DNA of 64,000 nt from Acidobacteriota bacterium. Lineage in GTDB: Bacteria > Acidobacteriota > Blastocatellia > Pyrinomonadales > Pyrinomonadaceae. The notes beneath the pieces were generated by a model. It was not told the origin of the DNA. It was given only the letters and a program-made list of their open reading frames with translations, and did not search any database. Positions 49,989-57,770 of the stretch are shown piece by piece; within the stretch, counting starts at the first letter, position 1, and each line of letters begins with the position of its first letter. The stretch is taken from NCBI GenBank assembly GCA_019639195.1, contig JAHBSI010000001.1:372001-436000 (forward strand). Direction: 5' to 3'. Position numbers and translations under genes: made by a program.

Positions 49989-51443
49989 TTATTTGGAATA
50001 TGTCGAAATAGGGTTAAGGTCGAGGCCGAAGTCCCTCGGATTTTCACCAATGATCGCGGCCGCAAAGAATTTCGGCACATACTTGAAATTCTCGGCCTGG
50101 AATTGTTTCGAGAGCATATCGCTCTTTGCGATGAGCGTCCAAAATTCTCGCGGCAGGCCGCCGCCTGACGATAACGCTTTTTCAAGATTTGAGCTAAGGC
50201 CGCCCTCGCCGCTGTTATAGCTGCCGATGGCAAGCGGGACGCTCGCAGGGCCCGTGCCGTAACGCCCTGCCAAAGCCTTCATATACGAGGCAGCGGCACG
50301 TGCCGCCGGTTCGGGTTCACATCGTTCGTCCGGGTGTGCGGTCGTCGCTCCCGGAATGATATTCAGGCCGTGAAGCCGGCCCGTCGCCTGCGTGAACTGG
50401 AACATTCCAAGCGGCCCTGTCGGGCTTTGCAGACAGGTGCAATGCTCGGATTCGATCATCGCGAGATACAGACCGATGCGTGGGTCCATTCCCTTTTCGT
50501 TGAATGCGCGGATGATGAACGGTGCGTTCTTGCTCGCACGCGTGTATGTCGCAAGCAGATTGTCGCCGAAACGACAGCCCGAGAGCGGTTTCACCTTCGT
50601 CCGCGAAACATACGCGTCAACAAAGCTTTTTATGCGAGTGATCGCCTCGGGCGGTATCTTTTCGCTCGACGCATTGCCGATGACCTGCGCGACCCGCATC
50701 GCCCGATCTTCGATGTACGCACGCTTTTCCGTGTCCGACATCGCTTCATACTGCTTTGCGGGCAATTCTGGCTTCGTCGGGGTCGAGGATGCGATCGGCA
50801 GATCCGAGTTCGTGCTCGAATTCGTGCCCGACGGCGCCGTGCTCGAAGTAGTCGGCGTGCTCGACAGCGTCGTGGAGCCCGGCCCGTCATTGTGTTCGGT
50901 CGTTGTCGGCAGATCGTCGCCCGTGTAGGGATTTGTCGTCGCAACCTCGGTCTTTCCCGAAAATGCCGTCATTGCGATAACTGCTGCCGAGATGCCGATA
51001 ACGAATATCGCACCGACAATGATCGCCAACGGCAGAAGATTCAGCGGTGACGGAGCCGGAGCAGGCGGCGGAGCCTGAACCGCCGGCGACGCCGATGCAG
51101 CGGCGGCCTGTTCGGGTTCGGGTTCGGCGTCGGCCGCTTCGTCGTCCGCGATCTTTTTGAATTTCAGCACGGTCGAACTGCCGACCTTTACGGTGTCGCC
51201 GTCTTCGAGGACGGTGCCGTCCTGTGCGGCGGGCTCGTCGTTCACGTGCGTGCCGTTGGTCGATGCATTATCGACGATCCGAACAACGCCGTCTTCGATA
51301 TAAATTGTCGAATTCAAACGCGAAAGCCCCTGATCGTCCAACTGAAGGTCAACGTCGGTAGCGCGCCCCAGGGTCGTGTGCTCCCTGTCGAGCGCGATCT
51401 CACGCGTTTCACCGTCAACTTCTTGTTCGAAAAGGAACTTCAT
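49989..51443 (-). CDS. FHA-transmembrane protein with SLT-type transglycosylase domain
   Basis: A 484-residue single-pass protein. The FHA domain (about 1-95) has TTLGRATDVDLQ, LSRLNSTIYI and DNASTNGTHVND; the usual SRxH reads SRLN, so phosphopeptide binding may be altered. The membrane segment is LAIIVGAIFVIGISAAVIAM. After a Ser/Thr-rich spacer the C-terminal SLT-like domain has LAMIESEHC with a plausible catalytic Glu331, then GPLGMFQFTQATGR and GSYNSGEGGL. It ends FFAAAIIGENPRDFGLDL. The ATG at 51443 is used; a GTG at 51467 would overlap the upstream stop by 4 bases. Confidence 0.82.
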   Translation of the reverse strand: MKFLFEQEVDGETREIALDREHTTLGRATDVDLQLDDQGLSRLNSTIYIEDGVVRIVDNASTNGTHVNDEPAAQDGTVLEDGDTVKVGSSTVLKFKKIADDEAADAEPEPEQAAAASASPAVQAPPPAPAPSPLNLLPLAIIVGAIFVIGISAAVIAMTAFSGKTEVATTNPYTGDDLPTTTEHNDGPGSTTLSSTPTTSSTAPSGTNSSTNSDLPIASSTPTKPELPAKQYEAMSDTEKRAYIEDRAMRVAQVIGNASSEKIPPEAITRIKSFVDAYVSRTKVKPLSGCRFGDNLLATYTRASKNAPFIIRAFNEKGMDPRIGLYLAMIESEHCTCLQSPTGPLGMFQFTQATGRLHGLNIIPGATTAHPDERCEPEPAARAAASYMKALAGRYGTGPASVPLAIGSYNSGEGGLSSNLEKALSSGGGLPREFWTLIAKSDMLSKQFQAENFKYVPKFFAAAIIGENPRDFGLDLNPISTYSK

Positions 51444-51463
51444 CGTGCCAACCTGTTCGCGGA

Positions 51464-53179
51464 TCACATCGTAACGCGATACAGCTCCGAAAGCGGCCTT
51501 TCGTTGGCAAGACCAAATTTTTGCGGATTCTCGGCGACTATTCCGGCGGCAAAAAACCTTACCAGCTGCTCACGTTCGGGCGCAGTTTTTATATTACTCC
51601 AAATTTTGGACCTGTCAGCAGTAAATGTTGCCTTCCAGGTCGCGGCTTCGGCCGGCGCCTTCCCAAAGGCTGCGGCCGCATACACAGGATCTGAGTCGAA
51701 AACGCCAAAAACGAGTGCCTTCATATACAACGCACACGCCTTCGCGGCACAGTTCTGGGCCGGATCGGCGATCGTTTCTGTCCCGCACGATCCGTTGTAT
51801 TTGTTATCGACAACGAATGCATCGCTCATCTGCCAGAGCCCAGCAAGATCGCCTTTTTTTGCCGGATCGAACTTGCTGCGGCTCATTGCAAGGACAAAAC
51901 CGAGCGGCGCGTCGAGATTCTGCTCGTGCGTGAACGCGACATTTATCGCATCGCGATACTTCGCCGCACGCTCCGTGTAGCCCGGAACAGCATACTCAGC
52001 GGTCTTTTTCTGGATCTCCTGCATAAACTGCTTGTCGGACAGGTCATACGCGAGGCCGCCCGTAAATTGTTTGACAAGCGCCTGCGACATTTTTTGCACA
52101 TCGAGGAGCGAGACCTTCGCGAGCGTTGGATTCTGCGGCGGCGGCGGCGGGCCGGTCTGAGGTGTCTTTGACTCTTCGGGCTTGGCGACCGCGCGTGTAT
52201 CAAAAGCGAGCATCACGGTGCTTGCCTGAACGGCCTCGCCGCCGTTCTTGTCAAAAAGCACAACGGAAAGGTCGTGCACGTCGCCATCCGCAAGGTCAGG
52301 AAAGTTCTGCGGGTCGATCGTCGCATCAAAGTTCGGCGGCTCCGCAGACGCGACCGGCTTTTGATCGACCATCAGAACCGCCCTTGCAACACAGCCGTCC
52401 TGGTCCGAGATATCCAGCCTTACGTCGGTAGGTTTATTGAGCGTCTCGCCTTGCTCGGGGCTCACGATCTTTGCCGTCGCACCGCAGGATGAAGCACCGC
52501 GCGTATAGTAATAAGCACCCGCCGCGACCATCGCAACGACCGCAATGCCTCCGACCACACCTGCAACAAGCACGGTCGAACTGCCTCCGCCCGCTGCCGT
52601 TTCTGCCGCGGCCGCACCGGTCACGCCCGCAGTTTCGGCTGCCGTTGCCGCACCCGTCGAAGCCGCCGTTCCTGCAGAACCGGCCGCGCTTCCCGGACTC
52701 ATCGCATTGGCGATATTCCCCCGAATACCGCTCCCGACATCGTAGAGCCCCTGATTCATCGCGTAATCGGCCTGATATCCGATCTGATTTCCGGCATCCG
52801 ACAGCGGATTGCCGCCCATCGAGCTGTCCGCTCCACCGGCCTGCGGAGCATCTGCCGCTGGTTGGCCTTCTGAGCCCGTTTTAGCCGCCGCCGAGCCGAA
52901 TAGGAACTCTGCCTTGGCTGAGCCCCCAAAAACGATCCTGTCGCCGTCTGTGAGCCGAACTTCGCCCTTTACGGATTCGTCGTTGACCTTTGTTCCGTTG
53001 CTGCTGCCGGGATCGATCAGAAAGTAGAGTCCGTCGCGCAGTTCGATCTCGGCGTGGGAACGCGAAATGTTGCCGTCGCCCGCAAAGACGATGTCGTTCT
53101 CGGACGTGCGCCCGATCGTGGTCACGGGCTTTGAAAGCTCGAACTCGCCGTCTTCAGTTTTTAGAATTGCGAACTGCAT
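51464..53179 (-). CDS. FHA-transmembrane protein with inactive-looking transglycosylase domain
   Basis: A 571-residue single-pass protein. The FHA domain (about 1-95) is canonical: TTIGRTSENDIV, ISRSHAEIEL and DPGSSNGTKVND. A Gly/Ala-rich stretch precedes the membrane segment VLVAGVVGGIAVVAMVAAGA. A beta domain (about 230-330) follows, with TAKIVSPEQGETLNKPTDV. The SLT-like C-terminus has LAMSRSKFDPAKKGDLAGLW, where Arg stands at the position of the catalytic Glu. The end FFAAGIVAENPQKFGL matches the neighbour. The ATG at 53179 is chosen over a TTG three codons upstream. Confidence 0.8.
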   Translation of the reverse strand: MQFAILKTEDGEFELSKPVTTIGRTSENDIVFAGDGNISRSHAEIELRDGLYFLIDPGSSNGTKVNDESVKGEVRLTDGDRIVFGGSAKAEFLFGSAAAKTGSEGQPAADAPQAGGADSSMGGNPLSDAGNQIGYQADYAMNQGLYDVGSGIRGNIANAMSPGSAAGSAGTAASTGAATAAETAGVTGAAAAETAAGGGSSTVLVAGVVGGIAVVAMVAAGAYYYTRGASSCGATAKIVSPEQGETLNKPTDVRLDISDQDGCVARAVLMVDQKPVASAEPPNFDATIDPQNFPDLADGDVHDLSVVLFDKNGGEAVQASTVMLAFDTRAVAKPEESKTPQTGPPPPPQNPTLAKVSLLDVQKMSQALVKQFTGGLAYDLSDKQFMQEIQKKTAEYAVPGYTERAAKYRDAINVAFTHEQNLDAPLGFVLAMSRSKFDPAKKGDLAGLWQMSDAFVVDNKYNGSCGTETIADPAQNCAAKACALYMKALVFGVFDSDPVYAAAAFGKAPAEAATWKATFTADRSKIWSNIKTAPEREQLVRFFAAGIVAENPQKFGLANERPLSELYRVTM

Positions 53180-53219
53180 GCGGGACAAAGGGGAAGCTGG
53201 CCTCTTTTTGCGGCGGGAT

Positions 53220-53663
53220 CTACTCCGTCGGCCCCATCATAAAGAACCACGCAAGGAAGATGATCGCCACCGCTAGGGCACCAAGCACGACAACAGCAGC
53301 AAGAAGCTTGAAAATAAGGCCGCCTTTCGACCGCTTATGCGGCGAAGCGGCTGCGACCGCCGTTTTTATCTCCTCGACGTCATATTCTTCGGAGACATAC
53401 GGCTGTTCATTGATCTCGCCGCCGGCTTCGTTGACAACAGGCGCCGCGACCACGGGCGTCGGCTCTAGTGCCGGTGCAGATGCCGTCGCGGCCGCCTCGG
53501 CCTCAACATGTTCGGGCGGAGCATAAAGAGCCGCAAGGGCTGTCGCCTCTTCGTTGGATGGCGTTGGCGGCACCGCCTCCGGCTCGGAGGCGGCCCGCGG
53601 CACGACCGTCTCGCCTTCCGACGTACGAAATACTGGCTCCTGCATTTGCCAAGATTCGCTCAT
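53220..53663 (-). CDS. Tail-anchored acidic protein preceding the FHA genes
   Basis: A 147-residue protein with no recognised domain. The first 105 residues are acidic, Ala/Pro/Glu-rich and probably disordered. A basic KRSKGG is followed by one C-terminal membrane segment (LIFKLLAAVVVLGALAVAII) and a 7-residue tail. It lies between the CBS-domain synthase and the first FHA gene on the same strand. Topology suggests a cytoplasmic scaffold or FHA ligand anchored in the inner membrane; threonines are few, so phospho-targeting is uncertain. Confidence 0.65.
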   Translation of the reverse strand: MSESWQMQEPVFRTSEGETVVPRAASEPEAVPPTPSNEEATALAALYAPPEHVEAEAAATASAPALEPTPVVAAPVVNEAGGEINEQPYVSEEYDVEEIKTAVAAASPHKRSKGGLIFKLLAAVVVLGALAVAIIFLAWFFMMGPTE

Positions 53664-53680
53664 TCGATTCTCTGAAATGG

Positions 53681-55048
53681 TCAATCGTGAATATCCAAAA
53701 CGTCTGACCGGGTGATTATACCCGTAATTCGCTTAAAATCCTCGACGAGTACAGCAGGATGTTTTTGCAATTTTTCCTTGATGGCCTTCAAGCTTGTATC
53801 GACCGCCACCACCGGAAAACTCTTATCCATTATCTCCGATACCTTTGCGTTGAACAATTCCCTGTCCCCAAGCAGTTTAGCTAGGATCGAGCTCTCGTGA
53901 AACGATCCGACCGGAACGTTGTCCTCAAGCACGGGCATCTGCGTGATCCCGGCCTCGGTCATACGCGTAAGAGCGTCGCTGACCGTGTCGTCCGGCGATA
54001 CCGAGATAAGCTCCGAGGGCGAACCTTCGTCCTTCGTATCGGCGATCAGACTGGCGGTGATACGCTGAGGTTCGAGAAGGAGTTTCTCCTTCATCCATTC
54101 GTCCGAGTGGAATTTTGTCAGGTAGTGCTCGCCCGTGTCCGCTACGATGAATACGACCACCGCTGATTCATCCAGATCTTTTGCGATCTTGAATGCACCG
54201 GCGAGGTTCGTGCCCGTCGAACCGCCGCAAAAGATACCTTCCGTACGCGCAAGCTGACGTGCGAGGTCAAAGGACTCTCGGTCCGTGATATTTACGATCT
54301 CATCGATCGTCGTCATATCGGCATTGCCGGTCGGCAAGGATTGTCCGATCCCTTCAACAAGATAAGGCGTCGCCTCCGGCACATGGCCCGAATCCTTGTA
54401 TGTCTTGAAGATCGAACCGTACGGATCGGCACCGATCACCTTGATCTTCGGATTCTGCTCTTTCAGGAAACGGCCTGTGCCGCTGATCGTGCCTCCGGTT
54501 CCGATGCCCGCGACAAAATGCGTGATCTTGCCGTCGGTATCGCGCCAGATCTCCGGCCCGGTCGTGCGGTAATGCGCCGCCGGATTGGCAGGATGGTTGT
54601 ATTGATCGGGATAGAACGAATTGGGCGTCTCGTCAGCGATGCGTTTTGCGGTCACGAGGTAATGGTCGGGCGTTCCGGGCTTTGCTGCCGCGGGACAAAC
54701 GACGATGTCCGCTCCCAGACCCTTCAGATAACGCATCTTCTCGATCGAAACTTTTTCCGTGAGGATAAAAATGCACTTGTATCCGCGAACCGCCGCCACA
54801 ACCGCAAGGCCGATGCCCGTATTGCCGCTTGTTGCCTCGATTATCGTGCCGCCTTTCTTTAGAACGCCTTTCTCCTCGGCCCAATCGATCATCGAAACGC
54901 CAATGCGGTCTTTGACCGAATATCCCGGATTCAGGCTCTCCATCTTTGCAAATACCTGAGCCTTGATCTTTCTTTCTTTTGTGAGTTTATTTATCCGGAC
55001 AAGCGGTGTATTACCGATCAGCCCGAGCACATTGTCTTGATAGTTCAT
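53681..55048 (-). CDS. PLP-dependent cystathionine beta-synthase/cysteine synthase with CBS domains
   Basis: A 455-residue fold-type II PLP enzyme. PLP lysine is in NPGYSVKDRIG, phosphate and substrate loops are ATSGNTGIGLA and GTGGTISGTGRF, and GGSTGTNLAGA is near the end of the catalytic part (residues 1 to about 330). Two CBS domains (about 345-455) close the protein (ISVSPDDTVSDALTRM, GITQMPVLED and ITGIITRSDVLDIHD), as in human-type CBS. It makes cystathionine from serine and homocysteine, or cysteine. The ATG at 55048 (MNYQDNVLG) is the conserved start. Followed after 17 bases by the tail-anchored gene. Confidence 0.9.
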   Translation of the reverse strand: MNYQDNVLGLIGNTPLVRINKLTKERKIKAQVFAKMESLNPGYSVKDRIGVSMIDWAEEKGVLKKGGTIIEATSGNTGIGLAVVAAVRGYKCIFILTEKVSIEKMRYLKGLGADIVVCPAAAKPGTPDHYLVTAKRIADETPNSFYPDQYNHPANPAAHYRTTGPEIWRDTDGKITHFVAGIGTGGTISGTGRFLKEQNPKIKVIGADPYGSIFKTYKDSGHVPEATPYLVEGIGQSLPTGNADMTTIDEIVNITDRESFDLARQLARTEGIFCGGSTGTNLAGAFKIAKDLDESAVVVFIVADTGEHYLTKFHSDEWMKEKLLLEPQRITASLIADTKDEGSPSELISVSPDDTVSDALTRMTEAGITQMPVLEDNVPVGSFHESSILAKLLGDRELFNAKVSEIMDKSFPVVAVDTSLKAIKEKLQKHPAVLVEDFKRITGIITRSDVLDIHD

Positions 55049-55115
55049 ATTTACGAACGATTCTATGCCCGAAACAATTTCGAGGCAAACCCGCCGAGTC
55101 TTCAACGGTGGGCGC

Positions 55116-55149
55116 AAAAAAAACGCGGCCGGACAACGCATCCGGCCGC
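55116..55149 (-). terminator. Rho-independent terminator after the 290-residue transglycosylase gene
   Basis: On the minus strand the arms at 55149-55142 and 55132-55125 (GCGGCCGG with CCGGCCGC, 9-base loop) are followed by G and eight Ts (55123-55116). It separates the transglycosylase from the CBS-domain gene. Confidence 0.88.
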
Positions 55150-55200
55150 ACGTCTTCTAAGGGACCAATGGAGAAGAGCTGTGGGAAACTTGCAGAAACT

Positions 55201-56073
55201 TTATTGATTTACGAGGCGCATACGGCCGTCAGCCGTGCGGATCACAACGGCCTCCTGCTGGAAATTCAGGTCGAGAGCCTTTTTCTCTTCCATCTTTGCG
55301 GCCTTGCCGTTTGAGACGCTTTTAGCGCTGTGTGCGTATGAACCGTCCGAGATCGCGAGGTATCGCGTCGAGATGCGGCGGACGTATTCGCGCGTTTCGC
55401 TGTACGGCGGGATCGAGTTGCCGTATTTCATCACCGCACCTTCGCCGGCGTTATAGCCCGCAAGTGCCAGATTTACGTCCTGTCCGAAGAGATCAAGCAG
55501 CAGCCGCATATATTTGACGCCGCCTTCGATATTCTGCTTCGGATCGTAAATATTCGTTACGCCCATTCGGCGTGCCGTGCCGGGCATAAGCTGCATCAGG
55601 CCGCTCGCACCTTTGTTCGAGAGTGCACGGAGCTTGAACGAAGATTCCTGGTGCATCTGTGCATAGATCAAAAGCGGGTCTATTCGGTATCTGCGGCTCG
55701 AATCGACAATGTATGAGTCGATCGCCGCGTCGCCGGTCGTAAAGCCTTTCATACCGACAACGGAACCCATCACAAGCCGAGTTGACGGCTGTCTCGACGT
55801 CAGCGTCCGAGCGATCTCGCGGTCCGCGAGGCCTTCGTTGGCTGCCATTCGGGTCGAACCGGTCTTTTCGACGAATTTGTTTCGGGAATTCTTTCCGGCG
55901 CGGCGGCTCCGGGTCATTGCGACCTCGGGCGTGGGCTTTGGCGTAACATGTACGCCCTTTTGGGTGTCAAAATTATCGAGGGAATATCGCGGCCTTTCCT
56001 GTGCAAATGCGGGGACACAGGCTAAAAGACACGTCGCCAATATAAGCAGGTTGCTTCTTCTCATTATTCTCAT
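55201..56073 (-). CDS. Secreted lytic transglycosylase, SLT domain
   Basis: A 290-residue exported enzyme with signal peptide LLILATCLLACVPAFAQ. The SLT domain begins at about residue 115, with catalytic Glu143 in YAQMHQESSFKLRA, then GASGLMQLMPGTARRMG and LAGYNAGEGAVMKYG. The region between (residues 27-110) is basic and probably disordered. This is the fourth active-type transglycosylase in the window. A second ATG at 56064 is possible. It is monocistronic, closed by the terminator at 55116. Confidence 0.92.
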   Translation of the reverse strand: MRIMRRSNLLILATCLLACVPAFAQERPRYSLDNFDTQKGVHVTPKPTPEVAMTRSRRAGKNSRNKFVEKTGSTRMAANEGLADREIARTLTSRQPSTRLVMGSVVGMKGFTTGDAAIDSYIVDSSRRYRIDPLLIYAQMHQESSFKLRALSNKGASGLMQLMPGTARRMGVTNIYDPKQNIEGGVKYMRLLLDLFGQDVNLALAGYNAGEGAVMKYGNSIPPYSETREYVRRISTRYLAISDGSYAHSAKSVSNGKAAKMEEKKALDLNFQQEAVVIRTADGRMRLVNQ

Positions 56074-56384
56074 TTTGGGTCAGGTTGGAAAGGTTTTGAG
56101 CGGGAACGGCGGCCTTTTGCGTTGTCGGCCCGTGTTGGATGATCCCGTTCGTGTTTTGGAAGCAAGAGCCTTGGCTAATGCCTCCTTTAGAAAGGAAATA
56201 CCTAACTCCACCAGAATTCCAAAAAGATTTTGAAATATTTAACAGTGTTAGTCAGAATACGGTCTTTGGCGGGTTTTTACAATAAAAAAAGCTGTCCGGA
56301 ACTGTTCAATTCCGTTCAGCTTCATATTTTGTCGAATTTTCGAGCGGGAGATCTTCCCGGCTCACAATTGAACCTTGCGGGTAC
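56074..56384. other. Gap between cspA and the transglycosylase gene
   Basis: These 311 bases hold the cspA terminator (56284-56321) and, nearer the transglycosylase start, its leader on the minus strand. No ORF, tRNA or known riboswitch pattern was recognised in the 5' leader. A short open frame on the plus strand here is a shadow. Confidence 0.4.
56284..56321 (-). terminator. Rho-independent terminator of cspA
   Basis: On the minus strand AGCTGAACGGAA (56321-56310) pairs with TTCCGGACAGCT (56301-56290) over an 8-base loop, with a 2-by-2 mismatch. A run of six to seven Ts follows (to 56284). It lies about 64 bases after the cspA stop. Confidence 0.8.
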
Positions 56385-56606
56385 TTACGCCGCGGCCGCC
56401 GCAAGAGCGGCAACATTCTCGGCTTGGGGGCCTTTTGGTCCGTCGGTAACCTCGAATTCCACTTCCTGGCCTTGGATCAGGCTCTTATATCCGTCGCCTG
56501 AGATCGAGCTGTAGTGGACAAAAATGTCCTGCTCGCCCGGCTGTTCAATAAAGCCATAACCCTTTGCATTGTTGAACCACTTTACCTTACCAACTGTCTT
56601 TGACAT
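56385..56606 (-). CDS. cspA: Cold-shock protein
   Basis: A 73-residue OB-fold RNA chaperone. Both nucleic-acid motifs are intact: [10 protein letters not shown] (RNP1) and DIFVHYSSI (RNP2). The C-terminus ends in an alanine run (ALAAAAA). AGGAGG lies upstream with an A/T-rich spacer. It has its own strong promoter, a leader of about 220 bases and a terminator. Confidence 0.97.
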   Translation of the reverse strand: MSKTVGKVKWFNNAKGYGFIEQPGEQDIFVHYSSISGDGYKSLIQGQEVEFEVTDGPKGPQAENVAALAAAAA

Positions 56607-56864
56607 CAAAAAAACTCCTCCTAGAAGATAAAACAAAAAAATTCGATGGATCGGGGCGGACGCCTTAAGCCGCGTGCCAACAGCTGTCAGTGCGAAAAAG
56701 CAAAAACATCAGATATGCTTCGATATCCGGTAAAGGAATAACGTGCGTATCTTGCTTCATTCGTTCTAAAAACAAACAAATCTTAAACAGCAAGATTCGC
56801 GATGAATGGTTCGGTGTTTTTAGGTTGACGCAAGGAATTTATCGAAAATGATACCTGCTGTCAA
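56607..56864 (-). promoter_or_regulatory. cspA promoter and long 5' leader
   Basis: On the minus strand TTGACA (56864-56859), a 17-base spacer and TAAATT (56841-56836) form a strong promoter. Transcription should start near 56829, giving a leader of about 220 bases before the cspA ATG. Long structured leaders are typical of cold-shock genes, where they act as thermosensors and stabilise the message in the cold; whether this one folds so is not known. Confidence 0.7.
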
Positions 56865-56899
56865 GACCCTTTTTTGCCGAAATGCAGAACGTGGTCAAA

Positions 56900-56928
56900 T
56901 TGACTTAACCTCCCTGCTCGCCGAATAT
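56900..56928 (+). promoter_or_regulatory. Probable promoter of kynA
   Basis: TTGACT (56900-56905), a 17-base spacer and GAATAT (56923-56928) lie about 30 bases upstream of the kynA ATG at 56958. It is divergent from, and close to, the cspA promoter. Confidence 0.5.
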
Positions 56929-56957
56929 TAGCAAACGGGAACGCATTTTTGAGGTAA

Positions 56958-57770
56958 ATGAATATGACACAGAATTACGGCGGCGACGCGCCGCTCTCCT
57001 ACAACAAGTATCTGAAGGTCCACGACCTCATAAAACTTCAGGAAACGCTATCGGAGCCAACGAGCCACGACGAGCTTCTTTTCATCGTTATCCATCAGAC
57101 ATACGAGCTTTGGTTCAAGCAGATCCTGCACGAGGTCGATGCCGTCGTCGGCTGGCTGGATGAAGGGCGAGTTTTTCGTGCGAACCACAGCCTTCGCGGC
57201 GTGATCTCGATCGAGAAGATACTCGTCAAACAGATACACATTCTCGAATCAATGGCGCCGATCGGCTTCCTTGAGTTCCGCGAGAAACTCAATCCCGCGA
57301 GCGGTTTTCAATCAATGCAGTTTCGCGAACTCGAGTTCTCTTCGGGTGCAAAGGACGAGAAGATCCTAGAGACCTTCGAGCACGACGAACTCGCTTACGA
57401 GCGGCTCTCAAAACGCTTCAACTCACCGTCGGTCGCCGACGCATTCTGGGCACTTCTCGGACGAAACGGCCTCGCGACCGCAACGCACGAAGAACGCGTT
57501 GCCTCGATCGTCGAGATCCTGACGCATCCCGAAAAATACGCCGAACTTTACCTGCTCCAGGACCTGCTCATCGAGCACGACGAACTCATCTCGAGCTGGC
57601 GTTACGATCACGTTCTGATGGTCGAGCGAATGCTCGGAATGAAGCGCGGAACGGGCGGTTCCGAAGGCGTCGGGTATTTGAGGACGACGCTCTCGAAGAA
57701 ATTCTTCCCGGAGCTTTGGGAGGCACGGACGCATCTCTCGGTTTCGACAAACGGAGCTTCGGCCGCCTAA
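56958..57770 (+). CDS. kynA: Tryptophan 2,3-dioxygenase
   Basis: A 270-residue haem dioxygenase that opens the tryptophan indole ring to N-formylkynurenine. Conserved parts are IHQTYELWFKQILHEVD, FQSMQFRELE, the haem-ligand region SWRYDHVLMVERMLG and the substrate loop GTGGSEGVGYLR. The length is normal. Other kynurenine-pathway genes are not adjacent. The 3' end overlaps hemW by 4 bases convergently. Confidence 0.96.
   Translation: MNMTQNYGGDAPLSYNKYLKVHDLIKLQETLSEPTSHDELLFIVIHQTYELWFKQILHEVDAVVGWLDEGRVFRANHSLRGVISIEKILVKQIHILESMAPIGFLEFREKLNPASGFQSMQFRELEFSSGAKDEKILETFEHDELAYERLSKRFNSPSVADAFWALLGRNGLATATHEERVASIVEILTHPEKYAELYLLQDLLIEHDELISSWRYDHVLMVERMLGMKRGTGGSEGVGYLRTTLSKKFFPELWEARTHLSVSTNGASAA

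Noticed and set aside
56074..56384. Riboswitch or tRNA in the gap upstream of the transglycosylase gene
   Set aside because: No cloverleaf or known aptamer core could be matched by eye; the gap holds a terminator and an unstructured-looking leader.
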